Shown in pieces: positions 38,297 through 48,704 of a stretch of DNA of 64,000 nt. Source of the stretch: Rhizobium sp. RCAM05350 (GTDB lineage Bacteria; Pseudomonadota; Alphaproteobacteria; Rhizobiales; Rhizobiaceae). The position numbers and the translations under genes were made by a program. The DNA is taken from NCBI GenBank assembly GCA_024426085.1, contig CP087975.1, positions 496,001 through 560,000 on the forward strand. The letters run 5' to 3'. Within the stretch, counting starts at the first letter, position 1. The number at the start of each line of letters is the position of its first letter. The notes beneath the pieces were generated by a model, which saw only the letters and a program-made list of their open reading frames with translations, ran no database searches and was not told where the DNA came from.

Positions 38297-38994
38297 GATT
38301 CTGTCGCAAAGTTTTCATGTGCGCTATCCGGTTTCCTATCGCGACCTTCAGGAAATTCTGGCGGAACGCGGTATCGCCGTCGATCATGCGACATTGAACC
38401 GGTGGGTTGTGCGCTACTCACCTCAGATCGCCACGCAGGCTCACATGCGCAAACGGCGCACGGCCAACTCATGGCGCGTGGACGAAACCTATATCAAGGT
38501 CCGGGGTAAATGGACCTATCTTTACCAGGCGGTTGACCAGCGATGGACAAACGCTCGATTTCATGCTGTCCGAGCGCCAGCGATCTGCCTGCAGCGACGG
38601 TTCTTCAGGAAGGCCATCGCAACCAACGGCGTTCCTGACCGGGTTGCAATTGACAATTGGGCGGCGCCAATCTGACTGGCCTGCAAGCTGTAAATACGAG
38701 TCTTAAATTCACCGGAACGGGTAATATATTTGAAATCCGACAGGTCAAATATCTTAACAACATTCTTGAGCAGGACCACCGGTTCATCAAGCGGATCACC
38801 AGGCCGATGATGGGCTTTAAGGCACTTCATTCCGCTTCTGCTACGATCGCTGGGATAGAAGTGGCTCATATGATCCGCAAGTGCCAGTTCACCAACGACA
38901 ACCGTTCGCCATTTCAGGTCTTTGCTGAACTCGCAGCATAATTGTGTCCAATCAAACTCGTCTTCTCTCTCCCAGAAAACTTTGCGACAGAACC
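38297..38994 (+). mobile_element. IS6-family insertion sequence with both terminal inverted repeats
   Basis: Left end GATTCTGTCGCAAAGTTTTC (38297-38316) and right end GAAAACTTTGCGACAGAACC (38975-38994) match as inverted repeats at 19 of 20 positions. The element is 698 bp, slightly short for the family. Flanking 8-mers differ (CACGACAA left, CATTCAAG right), so there is no target duplication, consistent with an old or recombined insertion. It sits inside the 3' part of another IS6 transposase gene. Confidence 0.85.
38319..38941 (+). pseudogene. IS6-family transposase, multiply frameshifted
   Basis: Begins RYPVSYRDLQEILAERGIAV with the first DDE residue in SWRVDETYIKVRGKWTYLY. Frame changes near 38550, 38600 and 38660 carry it through KAIATNGVPDRVAID to RQVKYLNNILEQDHRFIKR (catalytic E) and end at FQVFAELAA. 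The second D region is partly lost and the product shorter than usual, so the copy may be inactive. Confidence 0.75.
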
Positions 38995-39023
38995 CATTCA
39001 AGTAGCCAGATTTCGCTACTCGT

Positions 39024-39587
39024 TCAACGTTCGAACCGCTCCAACATATGCTTCAATTGCGCATTCTGCAGCCGCAGCTTGCTCGCCAACTGATCCCTGC
39101 AGAGCGCTAATTTCCTGGTCCAAGCTCATCTCGTCGGAAATCGGGGGAACGACTGGAGCTGTTTGCGACACAACAGCGGCCGCGTCCACCCTCTTGGCAC
39201 GGCCTCTCCTTTTGGCCGGCGCGGCTTTAGCAGTGTCTTCGACCCTCGTAACGGAGTATGCGATCGTGGTGCCGATATCAGGTAACGCCGGATCAGAGGT
39301 TTCCGCTCCCTCTTTGCTATTGCCCTCCCGCGTGCCCTGAATTTCGCTTCCGGTTTCCGCCAGCGGTTCAGGGCTCCACGGAAATTGGTTCGGGATTGAA
39401 CGATCGGCTGGGCATTTTCGCGTGTTAGCTGATCGGCGAGACTGAGGGTCTCCTTAACAGGAGTCTCAGTCGAGCCCGCGATCGCCAACTCGTCCGGTTT
39501 GACGTCCTCGATCGAGCCGTCATTCTGCTCTTGCTGGCGTCGCGGCGACACAAGTCGGGTAAGAAACTTCCAGGGAGACGCCATCAC
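39024..39587 (-). CDS. SyrB-related rhizobial protein, frameshifted
   Basis: Starts MASPWKFLTRLVSPRRQQEQ (ATG near 39584). The middle is low-complexity, charged and shifts frame at least twice (near 39400 and 39085). The C-terminus, restored, reads ISDEMSLDQEI then LASKLRLQNAQLKHMLERF. This tail parallels the tail of the neighbouring SyrB-like protein, suggesting a shared C-terminal coiled-coil motif. Proteins of this type are common on rhizobial plasmids near IS elements; function unknown. Confidence 0.55.
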
Positions 39588-39705
39588 TTCGATCTCGCGT
39601 TTTTATCCCGCATGCAGGGTGCGAGTCGATGTCCCGGCGGCGGTTGTAACCGCCACCAAAGATTCTTATCCCGCTCAGCTCGCGATCGGCCGCCTGCTTA
39701 TAATA

Positions 39706-40090
39706 TCAATCGAGCTTCAGCCGCTTCCGCAGATCGGCGTTTTCGGTCCGAAGTTTATCCGCCAGCAACTTGCGCAGTCTTTGGTTCTCTTCTTCCAGCT
39801 GCAGGATATCCGCCATCTCATCGCTCGGCACCGAAGGCACGGCAGGTGCCGTTTGCACCTCCCTTGGAGCACGCTTCACAGGTGCGCTTTGGGGTCCCAG
39901 CATTGTCGATCGACTTTGCCTTGCGTCCCCGCTTCTGCTTTTCAGTCCCGCCGGTAAGAACAGCTGCTGGTTCTGCTGCGGCGTCAACCGAGATGGCTTC
40001 GGGGGCGGCCCTTTGCGCACGAGGTTTGCGCTGCTTCTTTGGCGCGATAGGCGTTTCCACAACGGCCGCCGCATTAGGCTCCAAACCCAA
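39706..40090 (-). CDS. SyrB-like small regulator, frameshifted
   Basis: About 128 residues. Basic N-terminal region rich in Lys, Arg and Ala (APKKQRKPRAQRAAPEA), frame change near 39900, then SVPSDEMADILQLEEENQRL and KLLADKLRTENADLRKRLKL, a leucine-zipper-like C-terminus. S. meliloti SyrB, a repressor-like regulator of syrM, has a similar basic/Ala-rich body and such a tail; the assignment is from memory. A TTG at 40090 is the only visible start; the IS element right behind it may have removed the native start. Confidence 0.6.
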
Positions 40091-40099
40091 TCAAAATAT

Positions 40100-40915
40100 T
40101 GATTAGATTTATTTCATGCGATTCAATCACTCCACGAGAGGAGTGTTTGACCATGGCAGGTGAATTCTGGCTTGATGATCAGCAGTGGTCCGTCATTGCA
40201 CCGTTACTTCCGACCAACCAACCTGGCGCTCGTCGCACCGACGACCGCCGGGTGATCAGCAGGCATCATTCATGTACTGCGATCAGGGTTGCCGATGGCA
40301 GGATTGTCCTGCCTGCTACGGACCGGCAACGACGATCTACAATCGGTTCCATCGCTGGTCGGCACGCGGAATCTGGCGGCGATTGTTTGACGCCCTGGTG
40401 CAAACGACCGATCGAGACATCCATATGATTGACAGCACCACTGCCAAGGCTCACCGCTCGGCGGCCGGCGGAAAAGGGGGCCGATGCCGGCAATCGGTCG
40501 CTCGCGAGGCGGCAGATCGACAAAAATCCATGTTGTTGTCGATCGTTACGGCCGTCCCATCGCGCTCCAACTAACCCCGGGACAGCGTGGCGACGCACCC
40601 GTTGCCACGCCTCTGCTCACGACGTTGCCGCCAAGCCGACTATGCGCCGCCGACACGGCCTACGACAGCAACGCCCTGCGCAACTTCCTCATCAAACGTG
40701 GCACTCAGCCTGTTATCCCAAATAACCCGACTCGAAAGAACATCCAGCCCTTTGACCCCGAAGCCTATAAGCGCAGAAATATTATCGAACGCACCTTCTG
40801 CCGCCTCAAGGATTGGAGAAGAGTCGCAACGCGATATGACAAGCTCACAACCAACTTCGTAGCAACATGCTACATCGCCGCCATCTTTATATGGTGGGCC
40901 AATTCAGTCTCGACC
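40100..40915 (+). mobile_element. IS5-family (IS427-like) insertion sequence
   Basis: Carries an IS5-type transposase gene. The right end is placed at 40915 because the host response regulator sequence ends exactly at the adjacent CTAA (40916-40919), a YTAR-type target typical of this IS group; the outward end reads GGTCGAGACTGAATTGG inwards. The left end could not be fixed: no matching CTAA and repeat were found between 40070 and 40150. Confidence 0.6.
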
Positions 40916-40960
40916 CTAAGGTTGAAGCGACTATCTTCGTGGTCGTCTGATGCGGCCTGA
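40153..40960 (+). CDS. IS5-family transposase, in three frames
   Basis: Starts MAGEFWLDDQQWSVIAPLLP. A frame change near 40255 leads to CRWQDCPACYGPATTIYNRF, then IHMIDSTTAKAHRSAAGGKG (first catalytic D). The second part, AIGRSRGGRSTKIHVVVDRY, needs a -1 shift at the AAAAGGGGG run (40472-40480), a position where IS427-group elements join orfA to orfB. It continues CAADTAYDSNALRNFL (second D) and RNIIERTFCRLKDWRRVATR (E). The early break is probably an error; the one at the A/G run may be programmed. Confidence 0.8.
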
Positions 40961-41537
40961 TAGACATCGAGTTTTTCATAAAGCTGCTGCAGCCTATTTT
41001 GAACGCTGCGAAGCGAAAGATTGCGTCTTCTCGCGATGGCTCGATCCGTCAGGCCCAACGCGATATCGACCAGGATTTCATACTCCGTGTCGCTAAAACC
41101 TTTCGTCTGGCCGAGGCTCTTTTGCTGCATCCCGCGTACTTCCCGGTCGATGACGCATTGCGCCTCGACGAAAATACTGCGCAAAGCCAGCCTCAACCGC
41201 TCGTCCGAGGCGGACTTGAGCACATATCCATAGGCCGCACCGTCCGGCACGATACGCGAAACACCCCGCACGTAGGCCTCGTCGGAATAGTTGGACCAGA
41301 AGAGGATGCGCGTATCCGGCCGCTCTTTCCAGATCGTGCGGGCGGCCTCGATACCATTTCGATTGTTCATCTGCAGATCCATAACCACATGGGCCGAACG
41401 GTGGTCGCGGGCGAGTTTTCGCCCGCGGTGCCGCTTTCCGCCTCGATGACCGTTTCGCATTCTGGCAAGGCGGCGCAGACGGCCTCGTGTAGGTAGGAGC
41501 GGTGCAAGGGATCGTCTTCGACGATGAGAACCTTCAT
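40870..41537 (-). CDS. LuxR/NarL-type response regulator, C-terminus replaced by IS sequence, frameshifted
   Basis: Starts MKVLIVEDDPLHRSYLHEAV; the frame changes near 41420, then VVMDLQMNNRNG (phospho-acceptor D), ILFWSNYSDEAYV and GYVLKSASDE complete the receiver. The LuxR helix-turn-helix follows (TEYEILVDIALGLTDRAIAR, SLRSVQNRLQQLYEKL). Host sequence ends at SRFNLR; the last ~15 residues (VETELAHHIKMAAM) come from the adjacent IS element. Ten bases separate it from the sensor kinase gene upstream. The DNA-binding helices are intact, so it may still work. Confidence 0.85.
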
Positions 41538-41546
41538 GGGTCGTTC

Positions 41547-42785
41547 CTAGGATTTGGTTGGCGCGGCGTTTGCGCCTGCCACTGGCAGATGCACGCCGAT
41601 CGCGGTCCCGAGATTGTTGCGCCCGGTACTGATGGAAAACTTGGCGGAAATCAGCCTAGCCCGCGTTTTCATATTGTCTATACCGCCGCCATTGCGCCGA
41701 CGCTGCTTGGCAATACCAACCCCGTCGTCACAAACCTCAACGGAAAGACCATCGGTTTGCTCATGCAACCGCACCACAATGCGGTTTGCCTGCGCATGGC
41801 GCACTGCATTGTTGATAGCCTCCTGGGTAATGCGAAACAGCGCAACGCAGACAGTCGGATCAAGGCTGTCGATGCCACCCTCCGTCTCGTCGATCAACTC
41901 GCGATCGATCGAAAGTCCGCTGTCGCGTACCGATCGATCCAGATGGTTTTCTACGGCCTGCACGAAGCCGAAGAGTTGCAGGACGGAGGGTTTGGCCTCC
42001 TCGATGATCTGCCGGAGATCCTGCATGCTGTGCTGAAGGCTGCGGACCAGGGGCTCCAATGCTTCGCCGGCGACATCCGGCTCATGGGTGAGCCGTTCGA
42101 GCCGGCGAGACAGGCGGGTGAGGTCGGCGAGCGTCTGGTCGTGCAGGTCCATGCCGATGCGCTGGCGCTCGCGCTCGAGGGCTTCCGTCAGATTGAGTGC
42201 GCCAAGTCGCAATCCCTCTTCGCGCGCCCTGGCTTCAGCCTCGACGATCGCCGATTGCTGCGCCTGCTCTGCAGCCCGCAGGGCAAAGAAATAGGGTGAA
42301 AGCAAATCTGCGATGGAACGGGCGTTGACAATGTCTTCCATCGTATAAAATCCCGCCTGATGCGACGAACAGCTCAGTGCGCCGATCACGTCCCCCTCCA
42401 CCTTGAGCGGAACATGAATTCGACTGCGTAGCGCCTGGTCGAAAATCGGCAGGGTGAAGGCATTCTCAAAATTGAACCGCGGATCGATTCCGGCGTCGTC
42501 CGTTAGAAAATATGAAACCTCGCCCCAGAGGAGGGCACGGATCGGGCTGCCGGAGACGAGCGCCGGCGGATGGTTGCCCCATGCAGTTTCCAGGCCGGTC
42601 TCGTAGGCCGTGTGGTATTTGCCACCATGCATGATGATGCATACGTCCAGATGATCATGCGGGATGATATGGAAAATCTGCGCCGCCACGGCGCGGATGG
42701 CCGAGCGAAATTCAAGCTGCCCGGCAAGCAAGCGCGATATCCCCAGATAATGTTCGAGAAGCATCGATGGCGCCATCTTGAGCAT
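41547..42785 (-). CDS. GAF-domain sensor histidine kinase (NarL type)
   Basis: 412 residues, intact, cytoplasmic. N-terminal GAF-like sensor (~20-175; HDHLDVCIIMHGGKYHTAYE, VPLKVEGDVIGALSCSS), coiled linker, HisKA_3 with phospho-accepting His in RIGMDLHDQTLADLTRL (~215), and an ATPase domain with FRITQEAINNAVRHAQA and VEVCDDGVGIAKQRR, GGIDNMKTRA. Partner of the adjacent response regulator. Lies divergently from a ribose-type ABC operon, which the pair may regulate. Confidence 0.9.
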   Translation of the reverse strand: MLKMAPSMLLEHYLGISRLLAGQLEFRSAIRAVAAQIFHIIPHDHLDVCIIMHGGKYHTAYETGLETAWGNHPPALVSGSPIRALLWGEVSYFLTDDAGIDPRFNFENAFTLPIFDQALRSRIHVPLKVEGDVIGALSCSSHQAGFYTMEDIVNARSIADLLSPYFFALRAAEQAQQSAIVEAEARAREEGLRLGALNLTEALERERQRIGMDLHDQTLADLTRLSRRLERLTHEPDVAGEALEPLVRSLQHSMQDLRQIIEEAKPSVLQLFGFVQAVENHLDRSVRDSGLSIDRELIDETEGGIDSLDPTVCVALFRITQEAINNAVRHAQANRIVVRLHEQTDGLSVEVCDDGVGIAKQRRRNGGGIDNMKTRARLISAKFSISTGRNNLGTAIGVHLPVAGANAAPTKS

Positions 42786-43077
42786 GTTTGTATTTCCTTC
42801 CCCGCCAACTTCGTCCCGCCTCCACGGTAAAAGTCCCGTAATTCCTTGTCCTCCAGTAAGCGCCCGTCAGGCACCGCGCGTCCTGCAGGATCCCGCATCA
42901 TCTACAGCAGATTCCGCAAACGGATTGCCTCAATCTTCCTATACAAGCCGCCTATTCTATACCATCCTGTCCCTGCTGGGAGGAGGAAGCTCGGCATTTC
43001 ACAAAAGCTCATCACCGCTTCGGCCAGGATGAACAGATCCCGCTCAATGAAAGCCGGATCAACAGGGAGAGAGAGAG

Positions 43078-44093
43078 ATGAATTTCAGAAAGATGCTTCT
43101 GGCATCGGCTGCACTTGTGTGCGCCGCAATGCCTATTCAAGCCATGGCCGACACGGCAGCCAAGAAGATTGCGCTGTCCAACAACTACGCCGGCAATTCC
43201 TGGCGGCAGGCGATGCTGACCAGCTGGGAAAAGGTGACCGGCGAAGCCGTGAAGGCCAGCGTCGTTGCGGCAGCCGATCCTTTCACCACGGCCGAAAACC
43301 AGGCGACAGAACAGGCTGCTCAGATCCAGAACATGATTCTGCAGGGCTATGACGCCATCGTGATCAACGCCGCTTCTCCGACCGCGCTCAATGGTGCCGT
43401 CAAAGAAGCGTGCGACGCTGGTATCACAGTCGTGTCTTTCGATGGCATTGTGACCGAACCATGCGCATGGCGCATCGCTGTCGACTTCAAGGAAATGGGC
43501 CGTAGCCAGGTCGAGTACCTGTCGAAGAAAATCCCGGCCGGTGGCAATCTGCTTGAAATTCGCGGCCTCGCTGGCGTCTTCGTGGATGACGAAATCTCGA
43601 CCGGCATCCACGCCGGTGTGGCCCAGTTCCCGCAATTCAAGATCGTTGGCTCCGTCCACGGCGACTGGGCGCAGGACGTGGCCCAAAGGCCGTGGCCGGC
43701 ATCCTCCCGAGCCTTCCCGAGGTTGCGGCGGTCGTCACCCAAGGTGGTGACGGCTATGGCGCGGCCGAAGCCTTCGCAGCCGCCAAGCGGCCGATACCGA
43801 CCATCGTCATGGGCAACCGGCAGGACGAGCTGAAATGGTGGAAGGAACAGAAGGATGCCAATGGCTATGAAACCATGTCTGTTTCGATCGCACCGGGCGT
43901 CTCAACGCTCGCCTTCTGGGTTGCCCAGCAGATTCTCGACGGCAAGGAAGTGAAGAAGGATCTCGTCGTCCCCTTCCTCAGCATCAGCCAAGACACGCTG
44001 GAAACCAATCTGGCTAACACCCAGGAAGGTGGCGTCGCCAATGTTGAGTATTCGCAGGCCGATGCCGAGAAGGTCATAGCGGAAGCAAAATAA
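43078..44093 (+). CDS. Ribose-type ABC transporter substrate-binding protein, frameshifted
   Basis: About 338 residues. Signal peptide ~1-25 ending QAMA before DTAAKKIALSNNY. The RbsB/Peripla_BP_4 fold is shown by AAQIQNMILQGYDAIVINAA and ITVVSFDGIVTEP; frame change near 43680 joins GDWAQDV to AGILPSLPEVAAVVTQGGDG. Preceded by a purine-rich GGGAGAGAGAGAG leader. First gene of a five-gene operon ending in a lactonase. Confidence 0.88.
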
Positions 44094-44110
44094 GATATCC
44101 TCCCAACTTT

Positions 44111-44152
44111 CGGTTCTGTCTGGTCTCCGGACCGGCCAGAACCGTCCTTTTT
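44111..44152 (+). terminator. Hairpin with T-run between binding-protein and ATPase genes
   Basis: CGGTTCTG pairs with CAGAACCG (44111-44118 with 44137-44144) with partly paired GGTC/GGACC inside, then CCTTTTT. Located 18 bases after the binding-protein stop. Such partial terminators allow more binding protein than permease to be made. Confidence 0.65.
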
Positions 44153-44158
44153 CCGGGA

Positions 44159-45635
44159 ATGCAGAGTATGACGGCAATACCGTTGCAGGCACGCGGTCAT
44201 CGAGGTTGCGGATGCCAAAATCAGCTTTGGCGCGGTCAAGGCCCTCGATGGCGTGACCCTGAGAATTCTGCCCGGCGAATGCGTTGGCCTCGTCGGACAC
44301 AACGGCGCCGGCAAATCGACGATCGTCAACGTCATCAATGGCGGATTGTCGCCCCACCAGGGCACCATCGCATGCGCAGGGGAGCCGATGCACCGTTACG
44401 GTATTGCTGCGGCCCGCGCCAATGGCGTCCGTTGCGTCTTCCAGGAATTGTCGCTGTGTCCGAACCTGACGGTAATCGAGAACACCCGCGTCATGCATCG
44501 CACGCTCACAGGCTGGGGCTGGCGGCGTCGGGCGGCGCGCATCATCGGCGGCAAACTCGACGAGATATTCCCTGGCCACGGGATCGACCCCGCCGGCGTC
44601 GTTAGCGATCTTTCGATCGCACAGCGCCAGATGGTGGAGATAGCCACGGCTTTCTCGCAGGTCGCACAACCGGTGAAACTCGTCATTCTCGATGAACCCA
44701 CGTCATCGCTCGATGCGAGCCTCGCGACGCAGCTGCTGAACTATGTCCGCAGTTTCGTTGAGGCCGGCGGATCGGTTATCTTCATCTCCCACATTCTGAG
44801 CGAAATACTGTCAACGTCCGACCGCATCGTCGTGATGAAGGACGGCAAGGTGGTGAGCGAACGACCTGCCGGCGAGTTCGACGAGCACAGCCTGGTCGCG
44901 GCCATGGGAAGCGTGGTCAAGCGGCGCGATCAAGAGAAGCGCATTACGGACACTGCAGGCCTCACGCCGCTCCTGGCGCAGCCTTCGCGTCGCGGCAAGG
45001 GTCTTGCCTTCGAGGCCTTTCCCGGTGAAATCATCGGTCTTGCCGGCCTCGGCAGGCACGGCCAGACCGATACGCTGATCGATCTCTATCTGGCGCGCAC
45101 CGGTAGCTGGTTGCGCAGGCGTGATGCTGAGGTTGCCTTCGTCGCCGGAGATCGCGCGCTGAACGGCGTCTTTCCGCTCTGGAGCATCCTGAAGAACCTG
45201 ACGATCGCCGATCTTGCAGGACTGTCCCGGCGAGGCCTCGTCAGCGAGACCGCCGAGGCCGATCTCGGGCAGGCTTGGAAACAGCGCATCGAGATCCGGA
45301 CGCAGGATGTCGGCAATCCTATTCTGTCTTTGTCGGGCGGCAACCAGCAGAAGGTATTGTTTGCCCGTGCCCTTGCCACGCCGGCACCCGCCGTACTGAT
45401 GGATGATCCCATGCGCGGCGTCGACATCGGCACAAAGCAGGAGGTCTATACCATTCTGCGGGCCGAGGCCGATAAAGGACGAACATTCGTCTGGTACTCG
45501 ACCGAGATGGACGAAGTCTGCCTTTGTGATCGGGTCTATGTCTTCAACAACGGCGTGATCGTTGCAGAACTCAAGGGAGAGGCCGTGACGGAGAAGAATG
45601 TCCTGGCCGCCTCCTTCATGGGTGCCGCGGCATGA
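44159..45635 (+). CDS. Ribose-type ABC transporter ATP-binding protein (RbsA/MglA type), frameshifted
   Basis: About 490 residues, two ATPase halves. Begins MQSMTAIPLQARG; a frame change near 44190 leads to VADAKISFGAVKALDGVTL. Half 1: Walker A GHNGAGKST, VSDLSIAQRQMVEIA signature, Walker B LVILDEPTSSLD. Half 2 has a degenerate Walker A (GLGRHGQTD), as usual for this family, with SLSGGNQQKVLFARALA and AVLMDDPMRGVDIG. Overlaps the permease start by 4 bases. Confidence 0.87.
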
Positions 45636-46578
45636 AGAAAGTCCTGTCCTCCGATACCATCCGGCTTTTGATACCCGCCTTGTCGCTAACCATTCTGTTG
45701 ATCTCCGTCTTCTACCTGCAGCCATGCGCCATGAGTTATGTGGGGCTTAACCTTTTGTTCAATCTGGCCGTGCCGATCGCGCTCGCAACCATTGCTCAGA
45801 TGCTGATCATGACGGTCAACGATCTGGATCTGTCGATGGGCACCTTCGTCAGCTTCGTGGCTTGTGTTGCCGCCACCTTCCTGCAAGCCACCCCGGTGAT
45901 TGGTGTTCTCGTACTAGCCGCCGCAATCATGACCTATGCAGCACTCGGCGTGCTGATTCATGTCCGTAACCTTCCCTCCATTGTCGTCACACTTGGCATG
46001 AGCTTCGTCTGGGGAGGTCTTGCGGTCCTCATTCTGCCTGCTCCGGGCGGAGAAGCGCCGGGGTGGGTGCGCGCGGTCATGATCTCCCGGCCACCTTTCG
46101 TGCCAATCGCGATCATCGCCTGCGTCATCATCGCGGTGGTCTCGCATTTTATCATCATGCGCTCCTCTTTCGGCGTTATCCTGCGCGGCGTCGGTGGCAA
46201 TGCCCGCTCCGTGGAGCGCGCAGGCTGGTCTATTCTGGGAGCGCGGGCAGCGACCTACGCGCTGGCGGCGTTTTTGCCATTCTCGCCGGTATTTCGCTGG
46301 TCGGGCTGACCACGTCGGCCGACGCCAATATCGCGCTTCGATACACGCTCCTGTCGATTGCTGGCGTCATCCTTGGCGGCGGCGAGTTCACCGGTGGCCG
46401 CGTTTCTCCCATCGGTGCGGTCATCAGCGCGTTGACGCTGACGCTTGCTGGCTCGTTTCTCTCCTTCCTGCGTATCTCGCCGGATTGGCAGATTGGCGCG
46501 CAGGGTGCGATCCTGATCGTCGTGCTTGGGCTCCGTCTGCTGCTCAATCGTCTTGAAAATCGGGGGAAGCGATCATGA
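45632..46578 (+). CDS. Ribose-type ABC transporter permease (RbsC type), frameshifted
   Basis: About 315 residues. Multiple spans starting LLIPALSLTILLISVFYLQP. The conserved DLSMGTFVSFVACVAA (family D-L-S-x-G motif) is present. The frame changes near 46270 and continues GISLVGLTTSADANIALRYT, LGGGEFTGGRVSPIGAV and a final span. ATG overlaps the ATPase stop, and its stop overlaps the next permease ATG (ATGA at 46575). Confidence 0.86.
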
Positions 46579-47527
46579 ACATCCTCGCCGCCCTATCCCG
46601 CAAGCCCTGGATCCGGTCTTTCATAGCGGCCTTTGTCGTCTGGATGGCCACCATCCTGTTTACCGGCGGCGCAAGCACGATCGGTCTCAGCCAGGCAGCA
46701 CTGACTTTCATGGCCTTTTCCATCCTTGTCGGTATCGGCCAGATGTTTGTGATCACGCTTGGTCCGGGCAATATCGATCTCTGCGTTCCGGCCACGATGA
46801 CGCTTGCAGGGCACTGTCGCGCTGAAATTCATGCAGGTCGACAATTCGCTGATCCTGCCGGGACTTGTCATCGCCATCGCGATTGGCGTTGCAGTCGGCA
46901 TCGGCAATTATGCTCTGATCAAGCTCTTACAGATCCCGCCGATCATTGCGACGCTGTCGATGAGTTTCATCGTTCAATCGACGGCGATCTGGACCAATCG
47001 CGGCCTGCGCATCAAGCCGCCGGAAGCCCTCGCAAAATTCACGACCGAAACGACGCTCAGGAATCCCGAATATCGCTTTCGTTGCCTTGATCCTCTCGGT
47101 TCTCGCCTTCATCCTGTTGCAAAAGACAGTCTACGGCCGCTGGATCGCCACGATCGGCCAGAGCATCCGGGCGGCTCGCATGGCCGGCATTCCTATCGAT
47201 GGCACGCGCTTCGTCACCTATGTCATCTGTTCCGTTCTGGCCGCGGTCTGCGGCTATCTGCTCGCCAGTTTCTCCGGTGGGGCCGCGCTCAACATGGGTT
47301 CGGAATACCTCCTGATGTCGATCGCCGTCGTCGTCATCGGCGGCACGGCAGTTGCCGGCGGCAACAGCAACGTCGCCGGCATCTGGGGAGCCTCGCTCTT
47401 CATGTTTCTTGTCGTCTCCATGCTCAATACCTATGGCGCTGGCGCCGGTATCAGGCTGATCATGACGGGCCTCATCATTATTGCCGTCATCGTGGTCGCA
47501 GGCGGCCGCAATCCAAATCAACGATAA
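46575..47527 (+). CDS. Ribose-type ABC transporter permease (RbsC type), twice frameshifted
   Basis: About 317 residues, paralogue of the preceding gene. Family motifs GPGNIDLCVPATMTLAG, then after frame changes near 46810 and 47065 IPPIIATLSMSFIVQSTA, GRWIATIGQSIRAARMAGI and VVVIGGTAVAGGNSNVAG. Two different permeases imply a heterodimer, less common than the homodimer of the ribose system. Confidence 0.85.
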
Positions 47528-47542
47528 GCCCGGTCCAATCCC

Positions 47543-48460
47543 ATGCCCCAAGCTTCCCCCTATGAAGTCCATGACCCAAGATTCAAGGCGCTGTTCATCG
47601 GCAGTGTCGCCCTTGAAGAGCTTTACACCGGCTGCCGCTGGGCCGAGGGTCCGGTCTGGTTCGGCGATGCGCAACAACTCGTCTGGAGCGACATTCCCAA
47701 CCAGCGGATGATGCGCTGGTTGCCGGACGGCGGGGTCTCCGTGTTCCGCGCACCGTCGAACTTCGCCAACGGGAATACCCGCGATCGGCAGGGCCGGCTC
47801 ATTTCCTGCGAGCATGGCACACGGCGCGTGACGCGCACGGAAGCGGATGGTTCGATCACGGTTCTTGCAGACAGCTATCAGGGCAGACGGCTGAATTCTC
47901 CCAACGATGTCATCGTCCGCTCAGACGACTCCATCTGGTTCACCGATCCGACGTACGGCATTCTCTCCGATTATGAAGGGTATCAGGCCGATCCGGAACA
48001 GCCCACCCGCAACGTCTATCGGCTTGATCCCGCCACCGGCGATCTTGCCGTGGTCGTCAGCGATTTTCTGCAGCCGAACGGCCTGGCCTTCTCGCCGGAC
48101 GAGACCAGGCTCTATGTCGCCGACAGTGGTGCAAGCCACGACGATAGCGCAGCCCGCCATATTCGGGTCTTCGATATCGGCGATGACGGAGCGCTGACAA
48201 GCGATCGGGTTTTCTGCAACATCGATAACGGCATTCCAGACGGAATCCGCGTTGATGTGCGTGGAAATGTCTGGTCGAGCGCTGCGGATGGAGTGCACTG
48301 CTTTGCGCCGGACGGCACCCTCATCGGCAAGATCAAGGTTCCCCAGACGGTCGCCAATCTCACATTTGGCGGGCCGCGCCACAACCGTTTGTTCATCACG
48401 GCCACACAGTCGCTTTATGCCATTTATCTGACGACAACCGGTGCAACCTGGCCTCGTTGA
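47543..48460 (+). CDS. SMP-30/gluconolactonase-family lactonase
   Basis: 305 residues, intact, six-bladed beta-propeller that opens sugar lactones to aldonic acids. Metal ligands recognisable as E in CRWAEGPVW (~35), N in LNSPNDVIV (~118), N in LQPNGLAFSPDE (~177) and D in GIPDGIRVDVRGN (~232). No signal peptide. Sixteen bases after the last permease gene, so the imported compound is probably a sugar lactone or is oxidised to one in the cell. Confidence 0.9.
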   Translation: MPQASPYEVHDPRFKALFIGSVALEELYTGCRWAEGPVWFGDAQQLVWSDIPNQRMMRWLPDGGVSVFRAPSNFANGNTRDRQGRLISCEHGTRRVTRTEADGSITVLADSYQGRRLNSPNDVIVRSDDSIWFTDPTYGILSDYEGYQADPEQPTRNVYRLDPATGDLAVVVSDFLQPNGLAFSPDETRLYVADSGASHDDSAARHIRVFDIGDDGALTSDRVFCNIDNGIPDGIRVDVRGNVWSSAADGVHCFAPDGTLIGKIKVPQTVANLTFGGPRHNRLFITATQSLYAIYLTTTGATWPR

Positions 48461-48704
48461 CGTGCAGTATCTGCACATCCAGCAACATCATGTCCAATCG
48501 AAGCGCCTGTACCGCCGTGACGGCAGAAACCACATCGCCCGCCTCATTACAGGGTCAACCGTTGAATGATCCGTGCACCAACGCCAACTCAGAAGGACTT
48601 GTTTGCGCCAGATCGTTTACAATTGCGCTATCGACCTACTCGCACACGTGAAAGCGACCGGCATATTGAAGATCAGTTTTTCCACCTGCAAGATTGTCAG
48701 GGCC

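Noticed and set aside
40100..40130. A defined left end for the IS5-type element near 40120 (GATTCAATC)
   Set aside because: Only weak similarity to the right end and no matching CTAA target copy; the boundary was left approximate.
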